A DNA stretch of 64,000 bases, taken from positions 3,888,501 through 3,952,500 of the forward strand of contig NZ_CP078138.1 in NCBI RefSeq assembly GCF_019212185.1, in the 5' to 3' direction. Made by a program: the position numbers and the translations under genes. The notes under the pieces are model-generated. The model searched no databases. It had not been told where the DNA came from and saw nothing but the letters and a program-made list of their open reading frames with translations. Below are positions 22,225-30,714 of the stretch, one piece after another. Source of the stretch: Pseudomonas fluorescens. GTDB taxonomy: Bacteria > Pseudomonadota > Gammaproteobacteria > Pseudomonadales > Pseudomonadaceae. Positions within the stretch are counted from its first letter, which is position 1. Each line of letters starts with the position of its first letter.

Positions 22225-22686
22225 TTATTCCTCGACGTGCACGCTGTCCAGATAAGTCCGCACCGCCCACAGCGCTTCCTGGCTCAGGTAGTCGGCCATC
22301 TTTGGCATGTACACCCGGCCGTCGCGCACGGCGCCGTGGCGTACCCGCTCGACGAACCATTCATCGCCGGCATCGCCCGCATCCAGCATGCGCAGGTCAG
22401 GAGCGATACCCCCGGACTTGGCTTCCAGGCCATGGCAGGCCGCACAGTTCTGGTTGTAGGCCGACGAACCAATCTCGACGGCCTTGTCGTGTTCCGGCGA
22501 ATTGCGGTACGGATTGACCTCCGCCCAGCCATCGCCATTGAGCGTTACACCGGCATCCTTGATTGGCGTCAGGCCCTTGGTCTCGACCGCTTGCGGTACC
22601 ACGTTGCCGTGGGCCCAGGTCGAACCTGCACAGATAAAGCCGGCCAGCAGCCCGACCACGAGCACGGCGTTGCGTTTTGTTGTCAT
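22225..22686 (-). CDS. pedF: Cytochrome c-550 PedF, electron acceptor of PQQ alcohol dehydrogenase
   Basis: This 153-residue secreted cytochrome has a signal peptide ending STWA and one haem-binding motif, C-A-A-C-H, in YNQNCAACHGLEAKSGG. The distal methionine is probably in YMPKMADYL. It accepts electrons from PedE or PedH. It is the first gene of the leftward relay operon and is divergent from pedE, with the shared 253-nt control region between. Confidence 0.93.
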   Translation of the reverse strand: MTTKRNAVLVVGLLAGFICAGSTWAHGNVVPQAVETKGLTPIKDAGVTLNGDGWAEVNPYRNSPEHDKAVEIGSSAYNQNCAACHGLEAKSGGIAPDLRMLDAGDAGDEWFVERVRHGAVRDGRVYMPKMADYLSQEALWAVRTYLDSVHVEE

Positions 22687-22787
22687 TGTTATGCCCTCAG
22701 GATTGCACGCAAAACCTCTTGGCAGAGGCTATGGCAGCCATCTTAGAAAGCCCGGCCGGGATGCCCCATGCTGCTTTGGTGGTCGGG

Positions 22788-22806
22788 TACTACTCCCTTG
22801 GTAGTA
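22788..22806. promoter_or_regulatory. TACTAC-N7-GTAGTA inverted repeat with TTGGTA, pedF-pedE control region
   Basis: TACTAC (22788-22793) and GTAGTA (22801-22806) form an inverted repeat, and TTGGTA lies at 22798-22803. It is 111 nt from pedF and about 135 nt from pedE, so it could serve both promoters. Confidence 0.55.
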
Positions 22807-22839
22807 GGGCTTGAGGTGCACGCCCAAATCAGGTGCGGT

Positions 22840-22856
22840 TCGGGAAGTCTTCCCGA
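22840..22856. promoter_or_regulatory. CGGGAA-N3-TTCCCG inverted repeat upstream of pedE
   Basis: A perfect palindrome with 8-nt arms around one base, 83 nt before the pedE start. It has the same core as the pedH site at 19464-19480. Confidence 0.5.
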
Positions 22857-22939
22857 CAACAGCGGGACTTTTTCCGTATCCGCCGTGCGCCCGGCACCGC
22901 AACCTGTGCAGGCCAAAACCTCCACTGGGAACTGCAACC

Positions 22940-24829
22940 ATGAGAATAAGATCGCTACCCGCCCTCTCCCCCCTGACCGTTGCCATGCAGGCCTTCCTGC
23001 TGGTCGGCAGCCTGTCCGTCGGCGCCACCAGCCATGCCGCGACAGCCCCCGTCAGCACCGGCAAAGTGACCTGGGAAGACATCGCCAACGATCACCTGAC
23101 CACCAAGGACGTGCTCCAATACGGCATGGGCACCAACGCCCAGCGCTGGAGCCCGCTGGCCCAGGTCAACGACCAGAACGTGTTCAAGCTGACCCCGGCC
23201 TGGTCGTATTCCTTCGGCGACGAGAAGCAGCGTGGCCAGGAGTCCCAGGCCATCGTCAGCGACGGCGTGGTCTACGTCACCGGATCCTACTCGCGGGTGT
23301 TTGCCCTCGACGCCAAGACCGGCAAACGCCTGTGGACCTACAACCATCGCCTGCCGGACAACATTCGTCCGTGCTGCGACGTGGTCAACCGCGGTGCGGC
23401 GATTTTCGGCGACAAGATCTACTTCGGCACCCTCGACGCACGGCTGATCGCCCTCGATAAAAACACCGGCAAAGTGGTCTGGAACAAGAAGTTCGGCGAC
23501 CACGCCGCCGGCTACACCATGACCGGCGCCCCGGTGTTGATCAAAGACAAGACCAGCGGCAAGGTGCTGCTGATCCACGGCAGCTCCGGCGATGAATTCG
23601 GTGTGGTCGGCCAGCTCTACGCACGCGACCCGGAGACCGGCGAGGAAGTCTGGATGCGGCCTTTCGTCGAGGGCCACATGGGCCGCCTGAACGGCAAGGA
23701 CAGCACCCCCACCGGCGACGTCAAGGCGCCGTCCTGGCCGGATGATCCGACCACCGAAACCGGCAAGGTCGAGGCCTGGAGCCACGGCGGTGGCGCTCCG
23801 TGGCAGAGCGCAAGCTTCGATGCGGAAACCAACACCATCATCGTCGGCGCCGGCAACCCAGGCCCGTGGAATACCTGGGCGCGCACCTCCAAGGATGGCA
23901 ATCCCCACGACTACGACAGCCTCTACACCTCCGGCCAGGTCGGTGTCGATCCGAGCACCGGCGAGGTCAAATGGTTCTACCAGCACACGCCGAACGATGC
24001 CTGGGACTTCTCCGGCAACAACGAACTGGTGCTGTTCGACTACAAGGACAAGGACGGCAAGCTGGTCAAGGCCACCGGTCACGCCGACCGCAACGGCTTC
24101 TTCTATGTGGTCGACCGCAACAACGGCAAATTGCAGAACGCCTTCCCCTTCGTCGACAACATCACCTGGGCCAGCCATATCGATCTGAAGACCGGGCGTC
24201 CGGTGGAGAACGAGGGCCAGCGTCCGGCCAAGCCGCTGCCGGGTGAAACCAAGGGCAAACCGGTGGAAGTCTCGCCGCCGTTCCTCGGTGGCAAGAACTG
24301 GAACCCCATGGCCTACAGCCAGGACACCGGGCTGTTCTACATCCCGGGCAACCAGTGGAAAGAGGAGTACTGGACCGAGGAGGTCAACTACAAGAAGGGC
24401 TCGGCGTACCTGGGCATGGGTTTCCGTATCAAGCGCATGTACGAGGATCACGTCGGCACCCTGCGGGCGATGAACCCGACCACCGGCAAGCTGGTCTGGG
24501 AGCACAAGGAGGCCCTGCCATTGTGGGCGGGCGTGCTGGCGACCAAGGGCAACCTGGTGTTCACCGGCACCGGCGACGGCTACTTCAAGGCCTTCGACGC
24601 GAAAACCGGCAAGGAGCTATGGAAATTCCAGACCGGCAGCGGCATCGTCTCCCCGCCAATCACCTGGGAACAGGACGGCGAGCAGTACATCGGCGTGACC
24701 GTCGGCTACGGCGGCGCGGTGCCGTTGTGGGGCGGCGACATGGCCGAGCTGACCAAGCCCGTGGCACAGGGCGGCTCGTTCTGGGTGTTCAAGATTCCTA
24801 GCTGGGATAACCAGACGGCGAAACGCTGA
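22940..24829 (+). CDS. pedE: Calcium-type PQQ-dependent alcohol dehydrogenase (PedE/ExaA)
   Basis: This 629-residue periplasmic quinoprotein has a signal peptide ending SHAAT, repeated propeller motifs and a vicinal disulfide C145-C146 in IRPCCD. The catalytic Asp is D356 in [10 protein letters not shown]. Residue 358 is Ser, not Asp, so this copy has the calcium-type site, in contrast to the D-Y-D copy at 17659-19434. It oxidises primary alcohols such as ethanol to aldehydes and hands electrons to PedF. The frame is open to 22811, but ATG 22940 gives the signal peptide. Having both metal types allows the lanthanide switch described in P. putida. Confidence 0.96.
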   Translation: MRIRSLPALSPLTVAMQAFLLVGSLSVGATSHAATAPVSTGKVTWEDIANDHLTTKDVLQYGMGTNAQRWSPLAQVNDQNVFKLTPAWSYSFGDEKQRGQESQAIVSDGVVYVTGSYSRVFALDAKTGKRLWTYNHRLPDNIRPCCDVVNRGAAIFGDKIYFGTLDARLIALDKNTGKVVWNKKFGDHAAGYTMTGAPVLIKDKTSGKVLLIHGSSGDEFGVVGQLYARDPETGEEVWMRPFVEGHMGRLNGKDSTPTGDVKAPSWPDDPTTETGKVEAWSHGGGAPWQSASFDAETNTIIVGAGNPGPWNTWARTSKDGNPHDYDSLYTSGQVGVDPSTGEVKWFYQHTPNDAWDFSGNNELVLFDYKDKDGKLVKATGHADRNGFFYVVDRNNGKLQNAFPFVDNITWASHIDLKTGRPVENEGQRPAKPLPGETKGKPVEVSPPFLGGKNWNPMAYSQDTGLFYIPGNQWKEEYWTEEVNYKKGSAYLGMGFRIKRMYEDHVGTLRAMNPTTGKLVWEHKEALPLWAGVLATKGNLVFTGTGDGYFKAFDAKTGKELWKFQTGSGIVSPPITWEQDGEQYIGVTVGYGGAVPLWGGDMAELTKPVAQGGSFWVFKIPSWDNQTAKR

Positions 24830-24848
24830 TCTTCACTACTGACACACA

Positions 24849-24954
24849 CCCTGTGGGAGCTGGCCTGCCAGCGATGGACTGAAGACCGCCGCTGGGTACC
24901 AGACAGCACACGTCATCGTTCACGACCATCGCCGGCAGGCCGGCTCCCACAGGG
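24849..24954. repeat. REPIN between pedE and the pentapeptide gene
   Basis: Near-complementary arms at 24849-24877 and 24926-24954 belong to a second REP subgroup (core GGAGCTGGCCTGCCAGCGAT). Confidence 0.88.
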
Positions 24955-24981
24955 GAAATGGGCATACCCGAGAATCTCGCG

Positions 24982-25629
24982 ATGAACTATCTCCCCCTAC
25001 TGCTCCTGCTCGGCCTCACCGCCGCCCACGCCGACGACGGTGACGACACCCCGCTGATCATCAACGGCTGCACCATCGCCGACCACAGCCAATGCCCCGG
25101 CGCCAATTTGCGTGGGGCCAACCTGAGCAATCAGGACCTGCGCAACATGAACCTCAACGGCGCCGACCTGCGCGACGCCGATCTGCGCCACGCCCGCCTC
25201 GACCTGGCCAACCTGGAAAAAGCCCAACTGCAAGGCGCCAACCTCGCCCGCGCCAGCCTGCAACAGAGCAACGCACGCCTGGCGGACTTCAGCGGCGCCA
25301 ACCTGATGGCGATCCAGGGCTGGGGCCTGTTCGCCCAGGGCGCGCAATTCAAGGACGCCAACCTCAGCGGCGCCTACCTGCAATTCGCCCGCCTCTCCGG
25401 GGCCAAACTGCACAACAGCAACCTGCGCGCCGCCGACCTGGAAATGGCTTGGCTGAGCAAGGCCGACCTCAAGGGCGCAGACCTCAGCGACGCCAATTTG
25501 CAGGAAGCCAAGTTCGGCGAAAGCAACCTGGAGCAGGCGAACCTCAGCGGTTCGCGTCAGCATTATGGGAATTTTCAGGATGCGAATATGGAGGGGTGCC
25601 GGGGGTGTCCTACTACCTGGGATAGATGA
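24982..25629 (+). CDS. Secreted pentapeptide-repeat protein
   Basis: This 215-residue protein has a short signal peptide (MNYLPLLLLLGLTAAHA) and then over twenty A(D/N)Lxx pentapeptide repeats from about residue 40 to 205, which form a right-handed quadrilateral helix. A few Cys residues occur near both ends. The homologous gene occupies the same place next to pedE in P. putida. Its function there is not known. It is probably co-transcribed with pedE, with a REPIN between. The start at 24982 gives the signal peptide, and the eight-residue upstream extension is unlikely. Confidence 0.88.
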   Translation: MNYLPLLLLLGLTAAHADDGDDTPLIINGCTIADHSQCPGANLRGANLSNQDLRNMNLNGADLRDADLRHARLDLANLEKAQLQGANLARASLQQSNARLADFSGANLMAIQGWGLFAQGAQFKDANLSGAYLQFARLSGAKLHNSNLRAADLEMAWLSKADLKGADLSDANLQEAKFGESNLEQANLSGSRQHYGNFQDANMEGCRGCPTTWDR

Positions 25630-25746
25630 ACTGGATGCAATTTGAACGGCACTGTTCATTGTGGGCGCCTGCTAGCGATGGCTGCCTTAAGGTGTACATA
25701 TCCATTCCTGCGGTAACGGGGCCGGTGGATCAAAATCAAAAGCAGC

Positions 25747-25947
25747 CGAGGCGGCCTACCGGCCGGCCTATTCAGGGAAGCCGGTGCAGCTCAGCCCTTT
25801 GTGGGAGCCAGCCTGCTGTCGATGGTCGTCAACGGTGACGCAGCTGTACTGAATGTACGCGGTGGCCTCAGGCTCTTCGCGAGCAGGCTCGCTCCTACAG
25901 GGCTCTGCACCAACCTGAAAAACCAGGTCGGCCGGTAGGCCGCCTCG
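25747..25947. repeat. Nested composite palindrome (201 nt)
   Basis: Outer arms of 18 nt are perfect reverse complements (25747-25764 and 25930-25947). A second pair, GGTGCAG (25783-25789) with CTGCACC (25905-25911), lies inside them, and inside that are two inverted REP cores (about 25801-25820 and 25875-25900). The right outer arm interrupts the transposase remnant. Confidence 0.75.
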
Positions 25948-26137
25948 TTAGCCGGCGACGGTTGTGCTCCTCGAGTCCCGCCGGGCCTTCTTTTTCATAC
26001 CGCTCGACCCACTTGTAGCCGGTCTTGCGACTGATTTCGTAAGCCTGGCAGAGGGCACTGAAGCTGGGCGGACCCTTGATGTAGTCCGCGATGAAAAGCA
26101 ATTTCAGGTCCATAGGTTTTAGCTCTCGCCAAGGCAT
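25895..26137 (-). pseudogene. IS481-type transposase remnant, N-terminal fragment
   Basis: The first ~63 of 80 codons encode a recognisable transposase N-terminus: MPWRELKPMDLKLL, then a helix-turn-helix with SFSALCQAYEISRKTGYKW and a GPAGLEEHNRRR segment, as in IS481-family elements. The reading frame then runs into the right arm of the composite palindrome (from 25947 leftwards) and loses similarity. The DDE catalytic domain is absent, so this cannot be functional. Confidence 0.8.
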
Positions 26138-26220
26138 GGTCAGATCCTCAAAAACCGACCCTGCCAGTTAAAAACTGTTACCTATGTGAGTGAACTGATT
26201 TGTAACCCATGTGGGTGAGT
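25948..26220 (-). mobile_element. Truncated IS481-like element, one end
   Basis: Upstream of the transposase start lie two imperfect 20-nt direct repeats, 26176-26195 and 26201-26220 (15 of 20 positions equal), of the type TGTnACCnATGTGnGTGAnn. These are likely the terminal transposase-binding sites. The other end of the element is missing. The rest of the 25630-26349 gap holds only REP material, including a unit around 26279-26310. Confidence 0.55.
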
Positions 26221-26349
26221 CATACCGGCGCAACCATAAGTCGCCGTTACCGCAGCAATGGATATGTACACAAACAGATCGCCATCGCTAGCAGGCTAGC
26301 TTCCACAGACACCGCGTCGAACACAATATTGGTGCAAGGCCACCCCAAG

Positions 26350-26988
26350 TCACCCCGCCACCCGCACCACCCCCATATCAATCCCCAGATGCACCAACTC
26401 CGCATGGGACGACACCTGCAGCTTGCTCTTGAGCAGGGTCAGGTGGTTGGACACGGTCTTGCTGCTGATGCTCAATTGCTCGGCGATGGTCCGGGCCGGG
26501 GTGCCTTTGGCGAGCATCACAAAGATCTCCAGCTCACGCTGGGTCATGCTTTGCAGGCGCGGGTCGCGGGTGTCTTGCTGTGGGTGGCAGGCGAGCTGGG
26601 TGGCCAGGGGTTGTTCGATGTAGGCATGGCCGGCGAGGATCCGCTGCACCGCTTCGATCAACACTTCCGGCGCCGAGCTTTTGGTCAGGTAGCCCGAGGC
26701 ACCGGCATCCAGCGCCTGGCGCACCAAGGGCAATTCATCGTGCATGCTGAAAAACAGCACCCGCAGCTGCGGCAGGCGCTGGCGCAGGCGCCGGGTGGTT
26801 TCCAGGCCGCTGATACCGGGCAGGCCGAAATCCATGATCACCAGGTTGGGCACCGCCTCCTGCACCCGAGCCAGCGCCTCTTCACCGGTGGCCGCTTCGC
26901 GCACTTCGATCGCCGGCAACAGCGCGCGCAACAGGCTCGCGTAGCCCTGGCGGACCACCGCATGGTCATCGACCAGCAGAATATTCAT
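26350..26988 (-). CDS. pedR2: LuxR-family response regulator PedR2
   Basis: This 212-residue NarL/FixJ-type regulator has a receiver with D8, D9 and phospho-acceptor D53 (VIMDFGLPGIS) and Lys in GYLTKSS. A C-terminal helix-turn-helix follows (MTQRELEIFVMLAKG...SSKTVSNHL). Its ATG overlaps the stop of the kinase gene by 4 nt (ATGA). In P. putida the homologous pair PedS2/PedR2 controls the switch between the calcium and lanthanide dehydrogenases. The presence of both dehydrogenase types here supports the same role. Confidence 0.92.
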   Translation of the reverse strand: MNILLVDDHAVVRQGYASLLRALLPAIEVREAATGEEALARVQEAVPNLVIMDFGLPGISGLETTRRLRQRLPQLRVLFFSMHDELPLVRQALDAGASGYLTKSSAPEVLIEAVQRILAGHAYIEQPLATQLACHPQQDTRDPRLQSMTQRELEIFVMLAKGTPARTIAEQLSISSKTVSNHLTLLKSKLQVSSHAELVHLGIDMGVVRVAG

Positions 26989-28247
26989 GACGCCTCCACA
27001 GGCATGCTCAAGGCCAGCGCCCATCCGGCGCCGGGCTGACTGATGATGCGCAGCTCGCCGCCAAGGCTGCGGGCTCGCTCGAACATTGAATACAGACCGA
27101 CACCCGGCCGTTGCGGCCGCTGCGCCCCGCGCCCGTTGTCGCGCACCAGCAAGCGCAGGCGCCCGCCGCGCTGCTGCAGACGAACCCGCACCTGACTGGC
27201 CTGGGCATGCCGGGCGACGTTGGTCAGCGCCTCTTGCAGCAGGCGATAGAGGTGGGCCTGCTCAGGCAAGCTCAACACCGGCAGCTGTGCGCCGACCCGC
27301 AGCCGGCATTCGATGCCTTGGCGGCCCTGCCATTGCTCCACCAGCAAGGCAAAGGCTGCAGCCAGCGGCAGATGCTGCAAGGCCACCGGATACAGCTCGC
27401 GCACCAGCGTGCGAAACCCTTGCTGCAAGTGCTCGCAGTTGTGCTCCAGCTCACGCACCGTGCGCTCGACGGTCTCCGGCTGGTCCACCACCAGCCGCAG
27501 CAGACAGGCCTGGGCACGAATGCCCGCCAGGTACTGACCGAGGTCGTCGTGCAGGGTCTGCGCCAGATGGGTGCGTTCCTGCTCCTGCACCGCCAACAGG
27601 GTGCGCGTCAGGTGGGTGTTGTCGGCACGGGCCTGCTCCAGGGCCTCGGTCATGCGATTGAACTGAGTCGCCAGCTGCCGCGCTTCCGCCACGCCCTCGG
27701 TGGGCAGGCGCACCTTGAGCTGCCCGTCGCAGACCTGCTGCAAGGCCCGCTGCAGTTGCTGCAACTGGCCCAGGCCACGGCTGACCGCCCAGCGAATGGT
27801 CAACAGGCTGACCAGCAACGCCAGGCCGCACAGGCTCAGTAACTGCTGCAGGGAATCCCAGACTTCGTCGATTTCATCCCGCGGATCGAGGGCGATCTGC
27901 ACCCGCCGACCGTCCGCCAGATCCAGCAGCCGCGCACTGTGTCGGGCCTCGGCGAACAACAGTCGTCCCAACCAGGCGTCCAACCCGCTCTGCGGCGTTG
28001 AAGGCGCTGTCTCGCCAGGTTGCAGCCACTGCACCCGTACGTGACGCAGGCTTTCAGTCAGGCGCGGTTGCAGGCCGGCCGGGTCACGCTCGGCGCTGTC
28101 GCTCAGGTACTCGACCACCGCCTGCGCCGATTGCAGCTCGCGCTCGACGTCCGCCAGCGCCTGGTGCAGCAGCAGGCCGACGCAGGCCAGTGTCACCAGG
28201 GCAAAAAAGCCGCCGACCCACAGGTTGATCCGCCATAGCGCCGACAT
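26985..28247 (-). CDS. pedS2: Membrane sensor histidine kinase PedS2
   Basis: This 420-residue kinase has a transmembrane helix at ~8-28, a periplasmic domain (~29-135), a second helix (~136-155), HAMP, HisKA_3 with phospho-acceptor H233 (LAQTLHDDLGQ) and a HATPase domain (LLQEALTNVARHA). The periplasmic domain ends in an acidic stretch, DPRDEIDEVWD at 121-131, a possible metal contact given that homologues respond to lanthanides. That link is inference. The start at 28247 lies 2 nt after the stop of a 40-residue ORF, so translation is probably coupled. The reading frame further upstream overlaps that ORF. Confidence 0.92.
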   Translation of the reverse strand: MSALWRINLWVGGFFALVTLACVGLLLHQALADVERELQSAQAVVEYLSDSAERDPAGLQPRLTESLRHVRVQWLQPGETAPSTPQSGLDAWLGRLLFAEARHSARLLDLADGRRVQIALDPRDEIDEVWDSLQQLLSLCGLALLVSLLTIRWAVSRGLGQLQQLQRALQQVCDGQLKVRLPTEGVAEARQLATQFNRMTEALEQARADNTHLTRTLLAVQEQERTHLAQTLHDDLGQYLAGIRAQACLLRLVVDQPETVERTVRELEHNCEHLQQGFRTLVRELYPVALQHLPLAAAFALLVEQWQGRQGIECRLRVGAQLPVLSLPEQAHLYRLLQEALTNVARHAQASQVRVRLQQRGGRLRLLVRDNGRGAQRPQRPGVGLYSMFERARSLGGELRIISQPGAGWALALSMPVEAS

Positions 28248-28249
28248 GC

Positions 28250-28372
28250 CTAGCGCCCGCCGCTGGCCGGAATCAAACGCAAGGGTGCCGGTTGGGCACC
28301 GTGCAGCCGGTCGATGCCGATCATGCTGAGGATCAGCAGCAACGGCAGGAGCAATGCCTTGAGAATTCGCAT
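28250..28372 (-). CDS. Small membrane or secreted peptide upstream of pedS2 (40 aa)
   Basis: This 40-codon ORF begins MRILKALLLPLLLILSMIG and ends in a short polar tail (DRLHGAQPAPLRLIPASGGR). It is preceded by a very strong site, GGAGGGG, and its TAG lies 2 nt before the pedS2 start. A hydrophobic segment at 4-20 suggests a membrane-anchored or exported peptide. It was not in the supplied gene list because of its length. No family was recognised. It may assist PedS2 sensing or simply couple its translation. Confidence 0.65.
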   Translation of the reverse strand: MRILKALLLPLLLILSMIGIDRLHGAQPAPLRLIPASGGR

Positions 28373-28436
28373 GGTCGATCCCCTCCGGATGGTAGCCGCC
28401 ATAGCCCATGCTAAAACCACGCCGGCCCCGACGAGT

Positions 28437-28450
28437 TACTACCTTGGTAC
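28437..28450. promoter_or_regulatory. TACTACC-TT-GGTACTG-like site between pedS2 and pedA1
   Basis: TTGGTA at 28444-28449 sits inside an imperfect palindrome. It lies 71 nt before the 40-residue ORF and 79 nt before pedA1, so it could control both directions. Confidence 0.45.
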
Positions 28451-28528
28451 TGCCCCAGCGGTACTTTCTGCATATTTGCAGGTCGTCGTGGCCTTCCTAT
28501 GCTGGCGCTACCCCAGAGGAAGTGCCCC

Positions 28529-29713
28529 ATGCGCCAGCTAGTCCCCTACGCCCTGAACTACCTGCTGGCGATTGCCTGCGCCGCCGGACTGGCGACCCAC
28601 AGCCAGGCCGCCGAGGCGCCGCTGCAGGTGCGCATCGGCTACCTCGGCTACCGCCCAGACCCCGGCCCGCTGCTGTCCAACGTGATCCCCGAACCCAGCG
28701 ATGCGGGGCTGCGCGGCGCGCAACTGGCAATCACCGACAGCAACAGCACCGGGCGTTTTCTCAACCAGAGCTACAGCCTCGAAAGCGCCAGCGTCGACAG
28801 CCCAGAGGCGCTGCTCGCCGCTGCCCAGGCCCAGCACGCCCAAGGCCTGCGCCTGTTCGTCATCAACGCACCGGCCGCCAGCCTGCGCCAACTCAGTGCC
28901 GCCCTGCCCGACAGCCTGCTGTTCAACGCTGGCAGCGCCGATGACCGCCTGCGCAGCACCGAATGCCTGCCCAACGTACTGCACAGCCTGCCCAGCCGCG
29001 CCATGCTCGCCGATGCCCTCGGACAATTCCTGGTCGTGCGCAAATGGCAGCGGGCGCTGCTGATCGTGGGCCCCACCGAGGACGACCAGGCCTATGCCGC
29101 CGCCCTGCGCCGCGCCGCCAAGCGCTTCGGCGTGCAACTGGTGGCGGAAAAAGCCTGGACCTTCGACAACGATCAGCGGCGCAGCGCCCAGGCCGATATG
29201 CCGCTGTTCACTCAGACCGCCGAGTACGACGTGGTGCTGGTGGCCGACGAGCGCGGCGACTTCGGCGAGTACGTGCCCTACCAGACCTGGTACCCACGCC
29301 CGGTCGCCGGCACCCAGGGCCTGACGCCGGTGGGCTGGCACAAGACCGTGGAAACCTACGGCGCCGCACAACTGCAAAAGCGCTTTGAAGCCCTCGCCGG
29401 ACGCTGGATGAACGACCGGGATTTCGCCGCCTGGATTGCCGTGCGCAGCATCGCCAGTGCGGTCAGCAAACTGCGCCAGAGCGAGCCGATGGCGATCCGT
29501 CAGTTGGAGCTCAGCGACCAGTTGCCGCTGGACGGTTTCAAGGGCCGCAAGCTCAGCTATCGGCCGTGGAATGGCCAACTGCGGCAACCGATCCCGATCG
29601 TCCAGCCAAGGGCGCTGGTCAGCACTTCGCCCCAGGACGGTTTCCTCCATCCCTTCAACGAAATGGACAGCCTGGGCTACGACAAGGCCGAGGTCAGCTG
29701 CCGCTTTCCCTGA
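28529..29713 (+). CDS. pedA1: PQQ-alcohol system ABC transporter substrate-binding protein (PedA1-like)
   Basis: This 394-residue periplasmic binding protein has a signal peptide ending HSQAAEA and a branched-chain amino-acid-type fold. It belongs to the subfamily restricted to PQQ alcohol dehydrogenase clusters. In P. putida the PedA1A2BC system is needed for growth depending on rare-earth metals, so a role in lanthanide uptake is likely. GAGGAA precedes the ATG at 28529, and the ten-residue upstream extension lacks support. It is followed after 41 nt by the propeller gene. Confidence 0.88.
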   Translation: MRQLVPYALNYLLAIACAAGLATHSQAAEAPLQVRIGYLGYRPDPGPLLSNVIPEPSDAGLRGAQLAITDSNSTGRFLNQSYSLESASVDSPEALLAAAQAQHAQGLRLFVINAPAASLRQLSAALPDSLLFNAGSADDRLRSTECLPNVLHSLPSRAMLADALGQFLVVRKWQRALLIVGPTEDDQAYAAALRRAAKRFGVQLVAEKAWTFDNDQRRSAQADMPLFTQTAEYDVVLVADERGDFGEYVPYQTWYPRPVAGTQGLTPVGWHKTVETYGAAQLQKRFEALAGRWMNDRDFAAWIAVRSIASAVSKLRQSEPMAIRQLELSDQLPLDGFKGRKLSYRPWNGQLRQPIPIVQPRALVSTSPQDGFLHPFNEMDSLGYDKAEVSCRFP

Positions 29714-29754
29714 TCGACACCCATGACAACGACAACAACAAAAAGGAATCCACC

Positions 29755-30714
29755 ATGCGCCGCACCCTGCTTTCCTGCGCCCTGTTACTCGCCGCCGGGC
29801 ACGCCGCGGCAAGTACTGCCTGGGTCTCCAACGAAAAGGACAACAGCCTGAGCCTGATCGACATGCAGACCCTGCAAGTCACCGAGACCCTGCCGGTCGG
29901 CCAGCGTCCGCGCGGCCTGCTGCTGTCCCATGACAACAAGCTGCTGTACATCTGCGCCAGCGATTCGGACCGGGTCCAGGTGATGGACGTGGCGACCCGC
30001 AAGATCATCAAGGAACTGCCCTCCGGCAAGGACCCCGAGCAATTCGCCCTGCACCCCAACAACCGCTGGCTGTATGTGTCCAACGAGGACGATGCGCTGG
30101 TCACGGTGATCGACACCGAGACCTCCAAGGTGCTCGGCCAGATCAACGTCGGCGTCGAGCCCGAAGGCATGGCGGTCAGCCCCGACGGCAAGTGGGCGGT
30201 GAACACCAGTGAAACGACCAACATGCTGCACTGGATCGACACCAGCACCCAGACCCTGGCCGACAGCACGTTGGTCGACCAGCGTCCGCGCTTCGTCGAA
30301 TTCTCTCCGGACGGCAAGCAGCTCTGGGCCTCGGCAGAAATCGGCGGCACCGTGACCATTCTCGATGTGGCCAGCCGCAACGTGCTCAAGACTCTCAACT
30401 TCGCGATCAAGGGCGTGCACCCGGACAAGGTCCAGCCAGTGGGGGTCAAGCTCAGTGCCGACGGCAAGTACGGATTCGTCGCCCTCGGCCCGGCCAACCA
30501 TGTGGCGGTGATCGACGCCAACACTTTCAAGATTCTTGACTATCTGCTGGTGGGGCGGCGCGTTTGGCAGATGGCATTTACCCCGGATCAGAAACAGCTG
30601 CTGGCCACCAATGGCGTCAGCGGCGATGTCTCGGTGATTGACGTCGACAGCCTCAAAGTCATCAAGTCGGTGAAGGTCGGGCGTTATCCCTGGGGCGTGG
30701 TGGTCACCCCATGA
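29755..30714 (+). CDS. pedA2: PQQ-alcohol system YVTN beta-propeller protein (PedA2-like)
   Basis: This 319-residue secreted protein (signal peptide ending GHAAAS) is built from seven YVTN-type repeats of about 42 residues. Each has a V-x-x-G-x-x-P-x-G/E core, such as LPVGQRPRG and INVGVEPEG. It resembles a seven-bladed propeller of the PQQ-associated ABC family. A possible ligand-binding role with PedA1 is inferred from operon position. AAAGGAA precedes the start, and its stop overlaps pedB by 4 nt. Confidence 0.9.
   Translation: MRRTLLSCALLLAAGHAAASTAWVSNEKDNSLSLIDMQTLQVTETLPVGQRPRGLLLSHDNKLLYICASDSDRVQVMDVATRKIIKELPSGKDPEQFALHPNNRWLYVSNEDDALVTVIDTETSKVLGQINVGVEPEGMAVSPDGKWAVNTSETTNMLHWIDTSTQTLADSTLVDQRPRFVEFSPDGKQLWASAEIGGTVTILDVASRNVLKTLNFAIKGVHPDKVQPVGVKLSADGKYGFVALGPANHVAVIDANTFKILDYLLVGRRVWQMAFTPDQKQLLATNGVSGDVSVIDVDSLKVIKSVKVGRYPWGVVVTP

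Noticed and set aside
22955..24505. 516-codon frame antisense to pedE
   Set aside because: The Val/Gly/Ala-rich translation is typical of an antisense shadow. The sense gene is certain.
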